A stretch of DNA of 64,000 nucleotides from Modestobacter altitudinis (GTDB lineage Bacteria > Actinomycetota > Actinomycetes > Mycobacteriales > Geodermatophilaceae). The notes beneath the pieces are model-generated. The model worked only from the letters and a program-made list of their open reading frames with translations, ran no database searches and was not told the origin of the DNA. The translations under genes were made by a program, and so were the position numbers. The number at the start of each line of letters is the position of its first letter. Position 1 is the first letter of the stretch. Location: positions 1-64,000 of the forward strand of contig NZ_SJEW01000016.1 of assembly GCF_005930475.1 (NCBI RefSeq), given 5' to 3'. Of this stretch, positions 24,117 through 31,437 are shown piece by piece.

Positions 24117-24476
24117 TCAGGCGTCGAGCACGGTCCACAGCCGGGCGATCCGACCGTCGACCACCTGGGCGACGTCCAGGCCGCCGAGCACCGGCTCCCC
24201 ACCCGGCGGGCCGAGTCGCCAGGCCCGCATGCCCAGGTCGCCCACGCCACGGAACGACCCGGCCGGCGTGAAGACCAGACCCGGCCCCTGGGCCAGCAGC
24301 CCGGTCACCGTGGCCGCCAGCTCCTCCCGGCCGGTCGCGGTCTGCCCGGCGTCGACGAACACCACGTCCGCGGTGAACACCGCGGCGATCACCTCGGCGC
24401 GCCGCTGCGGGTCCGGCTCGTTGAAGACGCCCTGGAGCATGCGCTCCAGCAACTGCTCACTGCTGGGCTCGGACAC
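24117..24476 (-). CDS. SnoaL/NTF2-like protein
   Basis: A 119-residue cone-shaped NTF2-fold protein with the usual order: N-terminal helix LLERMLQGVFNEPDPQRRAEVIAAVFTADVVFVDAG, TGREELAATVTGLL, then beta strands (LVFTPAG..., MRAWRLGPPGGEPVLGGLDVAQVVDGRIARLW). The family holds small enzymes and ligand carriers; no catalytic pair can be assigned. It is divergent from the MarR gene, which suggests that the MarR protein controls it. Confidence 0.8.
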   Translation of the reverse strand: MSEPSSEQLLERMLQGVFNEPDPQRRAEVIAAVFTADVVFVDAGQTATGREELAATVTGLLAQGPGLVFTPAGSFRGVGDLGMRAWRLGPPGGEPVLGGLDVAQVVDGRIARLWTVLDA

Positions 24477-24550
24477 GGGCGCCTCCCGGCTCGACGTCGG
24501 CTGGACGGCGATGCACGGTCGACACCGACGGGGCCGTCACGGAGGAAGCT

Positions 24551-24561
24551 ACATGACATGT
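24551..24561. promoter_or_regulatory. Short palindrome over the marR start
   Basis: ACATG-A-CATGT is a perfect inverted repeat whose right half contains the ATG (24558) of the MarR gene. It lies in the 81-base divergent region and may be an autoregulatory operator. Confidence 0.35.
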
Positions 24562-25097
24562 CACCCAATCCGAACGGTCCTCCGGTCCCGCCGGCGCTCA
24601 GCCCCGAGCAGCAGGGGACCTGGTTCGCCTACATGCGGGTGATGCTGCGGCTGGGCTACGAGATGAACCGGCAGCTGCAGACCGACAGCGACCTGTCCCT
24701 GCCGGACTTCGACGTCCTCAACGCGCTGGCCGACTCGCCGGACGGGCGGCTGCAGCTGACCGGGCTGGCCACCCGGCTCGCCTGGGAGCGCAGCCGGCTG
24801 TCCCACCACCTGCAGCGGATGAGCGCCCGCGGGCTGGTCGAGCGGAGCCCGTCGGCCACCGACCGGCGGGCGACCGACGCCGTCCTGACCGACGCGGGCC
24901 GGGCGGCGCTGACCGCGGCCACCCCGGGTCACACGGACCTGGTGCGGCGGATGTTCTTCGACGGGCTGGACCCGGCACTGCTGCCCGCGCTGCGCACCGC
25001 CCTGGAGCAGGTGCACGAGCAGGTGCTCGTGCACGGCACGCTGCCGCGCCCCGGTCAGCCGCAGCGGCGACTGCCGGGGTTGGAGCCCGCGGGCTGA
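24558..25097 (+). CDS. MarR-family transcriptional regulator
   Basis: A 179-residue winged-helix repressor. After an N-terminal dimer helix (WFAYMRVMLRLGYEMNRQLQ), the HTH and wing read LSLPDFDVLNALADSPDGRLQLTGLATRLAWERSRLSHHLQRMSARGLVERSPSATDRRATDAVLTDAGR, the classic MarR pattern with the DRR wing. Several frames upstream are open but ATG 24558 is the natural start. It is divergent from the SnoaL-like gene, 80 bases apart, its likely target. Confidence 0.9.
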   Translation: MSPNPNGPPVPPALSPEQQGTWFAYMRVMLRLGYEMNRQLQTDSDLSLPDFDVLNALADSPDGRLQLTGLATRLAWERSRLSHHLQRMSARGLVERSPSATDRRATDAVLTDAGRAALTAATPGHTDLVRRMFFDGLDPALLPALRTALEQVHEQVLVHGTLPRPGQPQRRLPGLEPAG

Positions 25098-25114
25098 CGG
25101 GTACCCGCCGCGGC

Positions 25115-25921
25115 ATGGCCGGCGACGAGCACGACGTCACGCTCACCTTCGGCGGCAACGCGACGACCCTGCTCCGGCTGGGACCGTTCACGCTGCTGAC
25201 CGACCCCAACTTCCTGCACCGGGGGCAGCGCGCCTACCTGGGCTACGGGCTGTTCACCAAGCGGCTCACCGAGCCCGCGCTGCAGCCCACCCAGCTGCCG
25301 GTGCTGGACGCGATCCTGCTGTCCCACCTGCACGACGACCACTGGGACGCGATCGCCACCCGCTCGCTGCCCAAGGACACGCCGGTGGTGACCACCCCGG
25401 CGGCCGCGCGGGAGCTGGCTGAGAAGGGCTTCGGCGCGACCAGCGACCTCACCGACTGGCAGACCCACGAGCTCACCTCCGGGACGACGACGCTGCGGAT
25501 CACCTCGGTGCCCGGCGTGCACGGCCCGGGCCTGCTCGGCCGGCTGCTGCCGCCGGTGATGGGCAGCGTGCTCGAGCTCGTCGACGACGGCACGGTCACC
25601 TGGCGGGGCTACATCAGCGGTGACACGCTCTACCGCCGGGACATCGGGGAGGTGCTGCAGCGCTGCGGCCCCCTCGACGTCGCCATCCCGCACCTGGGCG
25701 GCACCAAGGCGTACGGCTTCACGGTGACCATGGACGGCCGCCAGGGCGCCGACCTGGTCGAGCTGCTCCGGCCCGCGGTCGTCGTCCCGGTGCACTACGA
25801 CGACTACACGGCGTTCAACAGCCCGCTCGGTGACTTCGTCGCCGAGGTCGCCACCCGCCGCGCCCCGGGGGAGATCCGCACCGTGGGCCGCGGCCAGACC
25901 ATCTCACTGCGCGCCACCTGA
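25115..25921 (+). CDS. Metallo-beta-lactamase-fold hydrolase, UlaG-like
   Basis: A 268-residue MBL-fold protein with the metal motif HLHDDHWD (about 68-75) and further ligands in VPGVHGPG, YISGDTLYR and VPVHYDD. The compact TFGGNATTLLRLGPFTLLTDPNF start is typical of the UlaG/RomA group of lactonases and phosphodiesterases. It has no signal peptide. It lies 17 bases after marR on the same strand, so it is likely co-transcribed. Substrate unknown. Confidence 0.85.
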   Translation: MAGDEHDVTLTFGGNATTLLRLGPFTLLTDPNFLHRGQRAYLGYGLFTKRLTEPALQPTQLPVLDAILLSHLHDDHWDAIATRSLPKDTPVVTTPAAARELAEKGFGATSDLTDWQTHELTSGTTTLRITSVPGVHGPGLLGRLLPPVMGSVLELVDDGTVTWRGYISGDTLYRRDIGEVLQRCGPLDVAIPHLGGTKAYGFTVTMDGRQGADLVELLRPAVVVPVHYDDYTAFNSPLGDFVAEVATRRAPGEIRTVGRGQTISLRAT

Positions 25922-25966
25922 GTGGAGTCCCAGCGCATCGTGTTCCGAGCGCTGGGACTCCACTCA
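25919..25966. terminator. Hairpin that contains both convergent stop codons
   Basis: TGAGTGGAGTCCCAGCGC (25919-25936) pairs perfectly with 25949-25966 around 12 bases. Its first three bases are the TGA of the MBL gene and its last three are the TGA (TCA) of the amidohydrolase on the other strand. The symmetry makes one stem end both genes. Confidence 0.8.
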
Positions 25967-27259
25967 GCGGCCGGCCAGCCGCATCGCCCGGGTCTGCACG
26001 TCCGCCCGCAGGGCCGCCTCGTCCACGGTGGTGCTGATGCCGTCGCGCACCACCTGCCGGCCGGCGACCCAGGTGTCCCGGACGTGCCGGGAACCGACCG
26101 ACCAGACCAGGTGGGTGACCAGGTCGGTCACGTCGCCGACGGGGGTGAACGCGATGTCCTCGGTGTCCACGTGCACCAGGTCCGCCCGCCGTCCGGCGGT
26201 GAGCTGACCCAGGTCCTCGCGCCCGATGGCCGCGGCCGCCGCCCCGGTGGCCAGCCAGAGCGCCTCCGGGGCCGTGAGCGCGGTCGCGTCCCGCTCGCGG
26301 AGCCGGGCCAGCTGAGCGGCCAGCCGGAGGTCCTCGAAGAGGTCCAGGTTGTCGTTCGACGCCGGCCCGTCGGTGCCCATGCCGACGCGGATGCCCAGAT
26401 CGAGCATGTCCCGCAGCCGCGCGGTGCCGCTGGCCAGCTTGCTGTTGCTGCCCGGGCAGTGGGCCACCGCGACGTCGTACTCCCGCCACAGCTCCAGGTC
26501 GCCGTCGTCCATGTGCACGCAGTGCGCGCCGAGCACCCGGCCGCCCAGCACGTCGTGGGCGGCCAGCAGCGCCGGGACGCTCAGCCCGTGGGTGGCCAGC
26601 AGCTCGTTTCCCTCGGTGGCGGTCTCCGCGACGTGCACGGTGAGCAGCAGGCCGTGCTCGCGGGCGGCCTCGGCTGCCTGGGTGAGCACCGGGAGGGGGA
26701 CCGTGTACGCCGAGTGCGGACCGATGCCGAACTCGACCTGCTCGTCGCTGTTCCCGGCCAGCCCCACGGCGGTGGCCAGCTGCTCGTCGAAGGTGCCGAA
26801 GCCGGGCAGCCCGATGAGCGGGTTGGCCACCACCGCCCGGGCGCCGGTGGCCCGGACCGCCGACCCGATCCGCTCGGGCTGGAAGTACATCTCCACGCTG
26901 GTGGTGACCCCGTGCCGGAGCATCTCCGCCGACGCGGCGGTCATCGCCACCTCGACGTCCTCGGGGGTGAGCCTCGCCTCACGCGGCCACATCACCTCCC
27001 GCAGCCAGCGGTCCAGCGGCAGCCCCTCGCCCTGCCCCCGGAACAGCACCATCGGGGCGTGCGAGTGGGTGTTCACCATGCCCGGGGTGAGCACCCCGGG
27101 CAGCTGCCTGACCTCGGCCTCCTCCGGCACGGGCGGTGCGTCCGCGGCCGGGCCGACCCAGCTGATCACGCCGTCGCCGACGTCCAGCACGGCATCGGGG
27201 ACGACGGTGCCGGCACGGTCGCCGACGACGACGGCGCGGGCGGTGAAGCGCTGCAGCAT
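25964..27259 (-). CDS. Amidohydrolase, MTA/SAH-deaminase-like
   Basis: A 431-residue metal-dependent deaminase/hydrolase. Ligands appear in order: GMVNTHSHAPM (H-x-H), ETATEGNELLATHG/VLGAHCVHMDD, HCPGSNSKLASG and GTDGPASNDNLDLFEDLR (Asp). This matches MtaD/SsnA-type proteins that deaminate methylthioadenosine or S-adenosylhomocysteine, or chlorohydrolase relatives. The VADRAAAGRRADLVHVD ending closes the composite beta domain. ATG 27259. It could salvage the MTA/SAH made by methyl transfer, but no linked genes prove the substrate. Confidence 0.85.
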   Translation of the reverse strand: MLQRFTARAVVVGDRAGTVVPDAVLDVGDGVISWVGPAADAPPVPEEAEVRQLPGVLTPGMVNTHSHAPMVLFRGQGEGLPLDRWLREVMWPREARLTPEDVEVAMTAASAEMLRHGVTTSVEMYFQPERIGSAVRATGARAVVANPLIGLPGFGTFDEQLATAVGLAGNSDEQVEFGIGPHSAYTVPLPVLTQAAEAAREHGLLLTVHVAETATEGNELLATHGLSVPALLAAHDVLGGRVLGAHCVHMDDGDLELWREYDVAVAHCPGSNSKLASGTARLRDMLDLGIRVGMGTDGPASNDNLDLFEDLRLAAQLARLRERDATALTAPEALWLATGAAAAAIGREDLGQLTAGRRADLVHVDTEDIAFTPVGDVTDLVTHLVWSVGSRHVRDTWVAGRQVVRDGISTTVDEAALRADVQTRAMRLAGR

Positions 27260-27331
27260 GGACGCTGAACCTACTGGCGCGGCCGCGGCCGGGCCCGGCG
27301 ACGCACGCGGACCGCCGATACCGTGGGTCCC

Positions 27332-28009
27332 ATGCCCGTCCTCGCCGCCGCCTCGTCCGACCAGGGGGGCATCACCGGCTTCCTGCTGGACCTCGTCGAC
27401 AAGCTGGGCGCGGTCGGTGTCGGCCTCACCATCCTGATCGAGACCGTCATCCCGCCGATCCCCAGCGAGGCGGTGCTCGGCGCCGCCGGGGTGCTGATCA
27501 ACGACGGTCGGCTCTCCGTCGTCCCGGTGGTCCTCTTCGCCACCCTCGGCTCGGTGGTCGGGGCGCTGGTCCTCTACTGGGTCGGCCGGGCCCTGGGCCC
27601 CCGCCGCTCGCACGCCTTCCTCGACCGGCTGCCCCTGGTCGCCACCGAGGACGTCGACCGGACCTTTGAATGGTTCGAGCGGCACGGGCGCTCCGCGGTC
27701 TTCTTCGGCCGCATGGTCCCGATCGTGCGCAGCTTCGTGTCGGTGCCGGCCGGTGTGGTGAAGATGCCGCTGCCGCAGTTCCTGGCGTTCACCACCGCAG
27801 GCAGCCTGATCTGGAACAGCGTGCTGATCGGGCTCGGCGTCGCCGCCGGCGACTTCGTCGAGGCCAACCTGCACTACCTGGACTACGCCGTCGTCGCGGC
27901 GGTGGTCCTGGGCGTGGGCTGGTTCGTCTACAAGAAGGTGACCGGCGGGTTCAGCCGTCCCGCGGACGCCGGCGTCGACCTGCCGGTCGACGAGCGGGAC
28001 GAGGCCTGA
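27332..28009 (+). CDS. DedA/SNARE-associated family membrane protein
   Basis: A 225-residue inner-membrane protein from ATG 27332 (GTG 27323 is possible). The DedA motifs are the re-entrant ETVIPPIPSEAVLGAAG (about 33-49), GSVVGALVLYWVGRALG and FFGRMVPIVRSFVSVPAGVVKMP (F-x-x-R-x-x-P-x-x-R). DedA proteins flip lipid carriers or phospholipids and support the proton gradient. The C-terminus is a cytosolic tail after the last helix (VVLGVGWFVYKKV). It lies four bases before the next gene. Confidence 0.92.
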   Translation: MPVLAAASSDQGGITGFLLDLVDKLGAVGVGLTILIETVIPPIPSEAVLGAAGVLINDGRLSVVPVVLFATLGSVVGALVLYWVGRALGPRRSHAFLDRLPLVATEDVDRTFEWFERHGRSAVFFGRMVPIVRSFVSVPAGVVKMPLPQFLAFTTAGSLIWNSVLIGLGVAAGDFVEANLHYLDYAVVAAVVLGVGWFVYKKVTGGFSRPADAGVDLPVDERDEA

Positions 28010-28013
28010 CGCG

Positions 28014-28685
28014 GTGCGCACCCGCCCGGACGTCGTCGCCTTCGACGTCAACGAGACCCTGCTGGACCTCGCGCCGGTCGGCGCCGCGCTGGTCGAGCAC
28101 GGCCAGTCCGAGCAGCTGCTGCCCTCGGTCTTCTCGCGGACCCTGCTCACCGGGTTCGCCGGCGTGGCCCTGGGCACCTGGTTCCCGTTCCGGGCCGCCT
28201 TCGAGACCTCGGTGGCACAGCTGACCGGCTTGCCGCCGGCCGCCTGTTCCGCGGTCGCCGACGCCTTCGGTGAGCTCTCCCCCCATCCGGACGTCGAGCC
28301 CGCGCTGCGCCTGCTGACCGAGGCCGGCGTGCGCGCGGTGACGCTGAGCCACGGGTCCCCGGGGGTGGCGGAGGCGGGGCTGGCCCGCGGCGGGGTCGCC
28401 GCCCTGGTGGAGCAGACCCTGACCTCGGAGTCGATCCGCGCCTGGAAGCCCGCCCGCGAGGCCTACCTGTGGGCGGCGGGGACCTGCGGCGTCGCCCCCG
28501 ACCGGATGGCCCTGGTCGCCGCGCACTCGTGGGACGTCGCCGGCGCCCGCCGGGCGGGGCTGACGGCGGCGTTCACCTCGAACCGGGCCGAGCGGGTGTA
28601 CGCCGAGGTCCTCGAGCCCCCGCACGTGCAGGGCGCCTCCCTCGTCGAGGCGGTCGAGGCGCTGCTCGCCCTCCCCCGCGGGTGA
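28014..28685 (+). CDS. Haloacid dehalogenase type II-like hydrolase
   Basis: A 223-residue HAD hydrolase from GTG 28014. Motif I is FDVNETLLDL with nucleophile Asp11, motif II is TLSHGSPG, the Lys is in IRAWKPAREAY and motif IV reads VAAHSWDVAGARRAGL. These are L-2-haloacid dehalogenase features (D-V-N-E/G-T-L, S-N/H-G, W-D), although many family members act on phosphates. It is the middle of a tight run dedA-HAD-hydrolase. Confidence 0.87.
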   Translation: MRTRPDVVAFDVNETLLDLAPVGAALVEHGQSEQLLPSVFSRTLLTGFAGVALGTWFPFRAAFETSVAQLTGLPPAACSAVADAFGELSPHPDVEPALRLLTEAGVRAVTLSHGSPGVAEAGLARGGVAALVEQTLTSESIRAWKPAREAYLWAAGTCGVAPDRMALVAAHSWDVAGARRAGLTAAFTSNRAERVYAEVLEPPHVQGASLVEAVEALLALPRG

Positions 28686-29293
28686 CCGCCCGCGAGGTCC
28701 GCACCCCGCTGGGCCCGGCGCGGGTGCACTGCACCGGGCCGGCGGCCGGGGTCGCCGGCACGCTGGTGCTCGGGCACGGTGCCGGTGGCGGGGTGGACTC
28801 CGCCGACCTGCGTGCCGTCGCCGCGGCCGGGGCGGCGGCTCGGTGGCGGGTGCTGCTGGTCGAGCAGCCGTGGCGGGTCGCCGGACGCCGGATCGCGCCC
28901 GCGCCGCCGCGGCTGGACGAGGCCTGGACGGCGGTGCTGGTAGAGGTGCGCGACCTGCTCGGCGGCCCGCTGGTGCTCGGCGGCCGCAGCGCCGGGGCGC
29001 GGGTGGCCTGCCGGACGGCGGCGGCGCAGGGTGCGGCCGGGGTCCTCGCCCTGGCCTTCCCGCTGCACCCGCCCGGCAGGCCGGAGAAGAGCCGCGCCGC
29101 CGAACTGCACGGCGTCGACGTCCCGCTGGTCGTCGTGCAGGGCCAGACCGACGCCTTCGGCCGCCCGGCCGAGGTGGAGGCGGCCCTGGCCGGGCACGCC
29201 GGCACCGTCCGCCCCGTCCCCGGTGACCACGGGCTGCGCAAGGACCCCGCCGCCGTCGCCACCGCCGCCGTCAGCTGGCTGGGGCGGCTCTGA
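28682..29293 (+). CDS. Alpha/beta-hydrolase, KANL3/Tex30-like
   Basis: A 203-residue hydrolase from GTG 28682, which overlaps the TGA of the HAD gene (GTGA). The oxyanion strand is TLVLGHGAGGG (27-37), the nucleophile lies in GGRSAGARVA (about 101-110) and the His in PGDHGLRKDP. Length and the HGAGGG motif match the small Tex30/KANL3 group of esterase-like proteins. The role is unknown; expression is coupled to the dehalogenase-like gene. Confidence 0.82.
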   Translation: MTAREVRTPLGPARVHCTGPAAGVAGTLVLGHGAGGGVDSADLRAVAAAGAAARWRVLLVEQPWRVAGRRIAPAPPRLDEAWTAVLVEVRDLLGGPLVLGGRSAGARVACRTAAAQGAAGVLALAFPLHPPGRPEKSRAAELHGVDVPLVVVQGQTDAFGRPAEVEAALAGHAGTVRPVPGDHGLRKDPAAVATAAVSWLGRL

Positions 29294-29305
29294 CGGCGGG
29301 TCCGC

Positions 29306-30346
29306 TCACTTCCGGAACTGGCGGATGATCAGCAGCAGGAGCACCAGCACGGCCGCCCCGCCGGCCGCGGGGGCCGCGTAGCGGGTGAGCGCCGCGCCGC
29401 CGGCCACCTCCAGCAGGTCGATCGGCTCCGGCTCCACCGGCGCGAGCGGGCGCTGCGGCGCCGACGGCGTGCTCCGGGCCGGGCCCCCGCCGGCGGGCCG
29501 GTTCGGCGGGGCGGTGGTGCCCGTCGGCGGCTTGCTCGGTGCCTTCTTCGCCGCGGTGAGGGGGGTGGCGGCGGGCTTCGTCGGCGGGAGCGTCGGATCG
29601 GGCACCGACGCGGCCGGTGCGGCCTCGGCGGGCGCGGCCTTCGCCGGGGCGGCCTTCACCGGTGGCGTGACCGCCGACTCGGTGGTCGCGGCGCCGTCGG
29701 CAGCCGCGGCCGCGGTCTTCTTCGCCGCCGCGGCGGCCTTCTTCGCCGGCCCACCGGACGCCGAGCCCTCCACGGAGGTCGCGACCTCCTCGACGACGCC
29801 GGCGGTGGTCGCCGCGGCCTTCGCTGCCGCGGTGCTGACGGTGGTCGCGACGGTCGGCTCCTGCTGCACCTCGGCCGCTGCCGAGTCCACGAGGCCGGCG
29901 TCCCCGCTGGCCAGCTGGGCGGAGAGCTTGTCGGCGAACTGCCCGAGGAGCTTGTTGCCCACGTCGGTCATCACGCCGCGGCCGAACTGCGCGGGGCGGC
30001 CGGTGATGTTCAGGTCGGTCAGCACGTCGACCCGGGTGACGCTGCCCTCGGCAGCCAGCGTGGCGGTGACGATCGCCGCGGCGGTGCCGTTGCCCCGCTG
30101 GTCCTTGCCGCGGGCGTCGATGACCGCCTTGTGCGCGGTCTCGTCCTTCTCGATGAAGGAGCCCTTGCCCTGGTAGGTCAGGTTGATCGGCCCCAGCTTG
30201 ACCTTCACCCGGCCGGTGAAGTCGTCCCCGGTGACCGAGTCGAGCACCGCCCCGGGCATGCACGGGGCGATCCGGTCGATGTCCAACAGCACCCGCCACG
30301 CCTCGTCGACGGGCAGGGGCACGGTGAACGAGTTCTCCAGCTGCAC
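29306..30346 (-). CDS. coxG: CoxG-type SRPBCC protein with membrane tail
   Basis: A 346-residue protein from GTG 30346, with a strong GAGGTCCTGCA leader. The N-terminal 150 residues are an SRPBCC domain of the CoxG (CO dehydrogenase subunit G) type: VPLPVDEAWRVLLDIDRIAPCMPGAVLDSV, KVKLGPINLTYQGKGSF, VLTDLNITGRPAQFGRGVMTDVGNKLLGQFADKL. A long Ala/Pro/Lys/Thr-rich linker (about 155-310) leads to one C-terminal membrane helix (AAVLVLLLLIIRQF). In Oligotropha, CoxG helps to recruit CO dehydrogenase to the membrane, so this fused anchor fits that job. It is last in the S-L-M-G series, 227 bases after M. Confidence 0.87.
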   Translation of the reverse strand: MQLENSFTVPLPVDEAWRVLLDIDRIAPCMPGAVLDSVTGDDFTGRVKVKLGPINLTYQGKGSFIEKDETAHKAVIDARGKDQRGNGTAAAIVTATLAAEGSVTRVDVLTDLNITGRPAQFGRGVMTDVGNKLLGQFADKLSAQLASGDAGLVDSAAAEVQQEPTVATTVSTAAAKAAATTAGVVEEVATSVEGSASGGPAKKAAAAAKKTAAAAADGAATTESAVTPPVKAAPAKAAPAEAAPAASVPDPTLPPTKPAATPLTAAKKAPSKPPTGTTAPPNRPAGGGPARSTPSAPQRPLAPVEPEPIDLLEVAGGAALTRYAAPAAGGAAVLVLLLLIIRQFRK

Positions 30347-30573
30347 TGCAGGACCTCCGAGGATGTGCGGCCCGACGCCGTCCGGGGGGGACGGCGACAC
30401 CGGCGGCGAGCCGAGCCGGGACGTGCGGGGATGGGACGAGAAGGCGACGCTACCGCGCTCCGCACGCCCCTCCCGCACATCCGATCACGCGCGGGACGAC
30501 GGCGCAGGTGGGGAACGGCGACGGCGCGCCGGCCCGGCCCGCCCACGAGGGACGGACCGGTCCGGATCGCTTC

Positions 30574-31437
30574 CTACAGACCTGCGGCCGCAGCCAGGGC
30601 GCGCCGGGTGAGCACCTGGGCGAGGTGCTGCCGGTAGTCGGCCTGGGCGTTGAGGTCGTTGCTCGGGCTGGTGCCCTCGGCGGCCTGGGCGGCGGCAGCG
30701 GTGACCGTCTCCAGGCTGACGTCGACCCCGACCAGGGCGGCCTCGGTGGCGCTGGCCCGCAACGGGGTCGGCCCCATGTTGGTCAGCCCGATGCGCGCCT
30801 CGGTGATCCGGCCACCCTCCCGCCGGACGGCCGCAGCCACCGCCACGATCGACCAGGCCTGGGCGACCCGGGTGAACTTCTCGTAGCGGACGCCCCAGCC
30901 GTCGGCCGCGGCGAGCTTGGGGAGCCGGATCTCGACGAGCAGCTCCCCCTCCTCGAGCGCGGTGGTCAGGTAGTCGACGAAGAACTCCGAGGCCGGCACC
31001 GTCCGCCGTCCGGCCGGGCCGGCGATGACGAACTCGGCGTCCAGCGCCAGCGCCACCGCCGGCAGGTCACCGGCCGGGTCGGCGTGCGCCAGCGCGCCGC
31101 CGAAGGTGCCCCGGCGGCGCACCTGCCGGTCGGCCACCGTCTCGGTGGCCTGCACCAGCAGCTGGGCGTACTGGGCCAGCAGCGGGTCGGTGAGCACGTC
31201 GGCGTGCGTGGTCATCGCGCCGACGACCAGCTGGTCGCCCTCCTCCCGCACCCCGCGCAGCCCCTCGACCCGGGTGAGGTCGACGACGACCTCCGGCGCG
31301 GCCAGCCGCAGCCGCATCACCGGGATGAGCGACTGACCGCCGGCGAGGACCTTCACGTCGTCCCCGCCGTCGGCGATGGCCTGGAGCGCCTCCTCGACGG
31401 TGGTGGGGCGGGAGTACGCGAACGCTGCGGGTATCAC
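30574..31437 (-). CDS. coxM: Molybdenum hydroxylase FAD subunit (CoxM-like)
   Basis: A 287-residue FAD-binding subunit of the xanthine-oxidase family. FAD motifs are AGGQSLIP (about 32-39) and TFGGALAHADPAGDLPA (about 111-127); the C-terminal domain shows KFTRVAQAWSIVAVAAAVRREGG. It passes electrons from the iron-sulfur subunit to the acceptor. Its start overlaps the stop of the large subunit by four bases. With the neighbouring genes it forms a three-subunit hydroxylase. Confidence 0.92.
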   Translation of the reverse strand: MIPAAFAYSRPTTVEEALQAIADGGDDVKVLAGGQSLIPVMRLRLAAPEVVVDLTRVEGLRGVREEGDQLVVGAMTTHADVLTDPLLAQYAQLLVQATETVADRQVRRRGTFGGALAHADPAGDLPAVALALDAEFVIAGPAGRRTVPASEFFVDYLTTALEEGELLVEIRLPKLAAADGWGVRYEKFTRVAQAWSIVAVAAAVRREGGRITEARIGLTNMGPTPLRASATEAALVGVDVSLETVTAAAAQAAEGTSPSNDLNAQADYRQHLAQVLTRRALAAAAGL

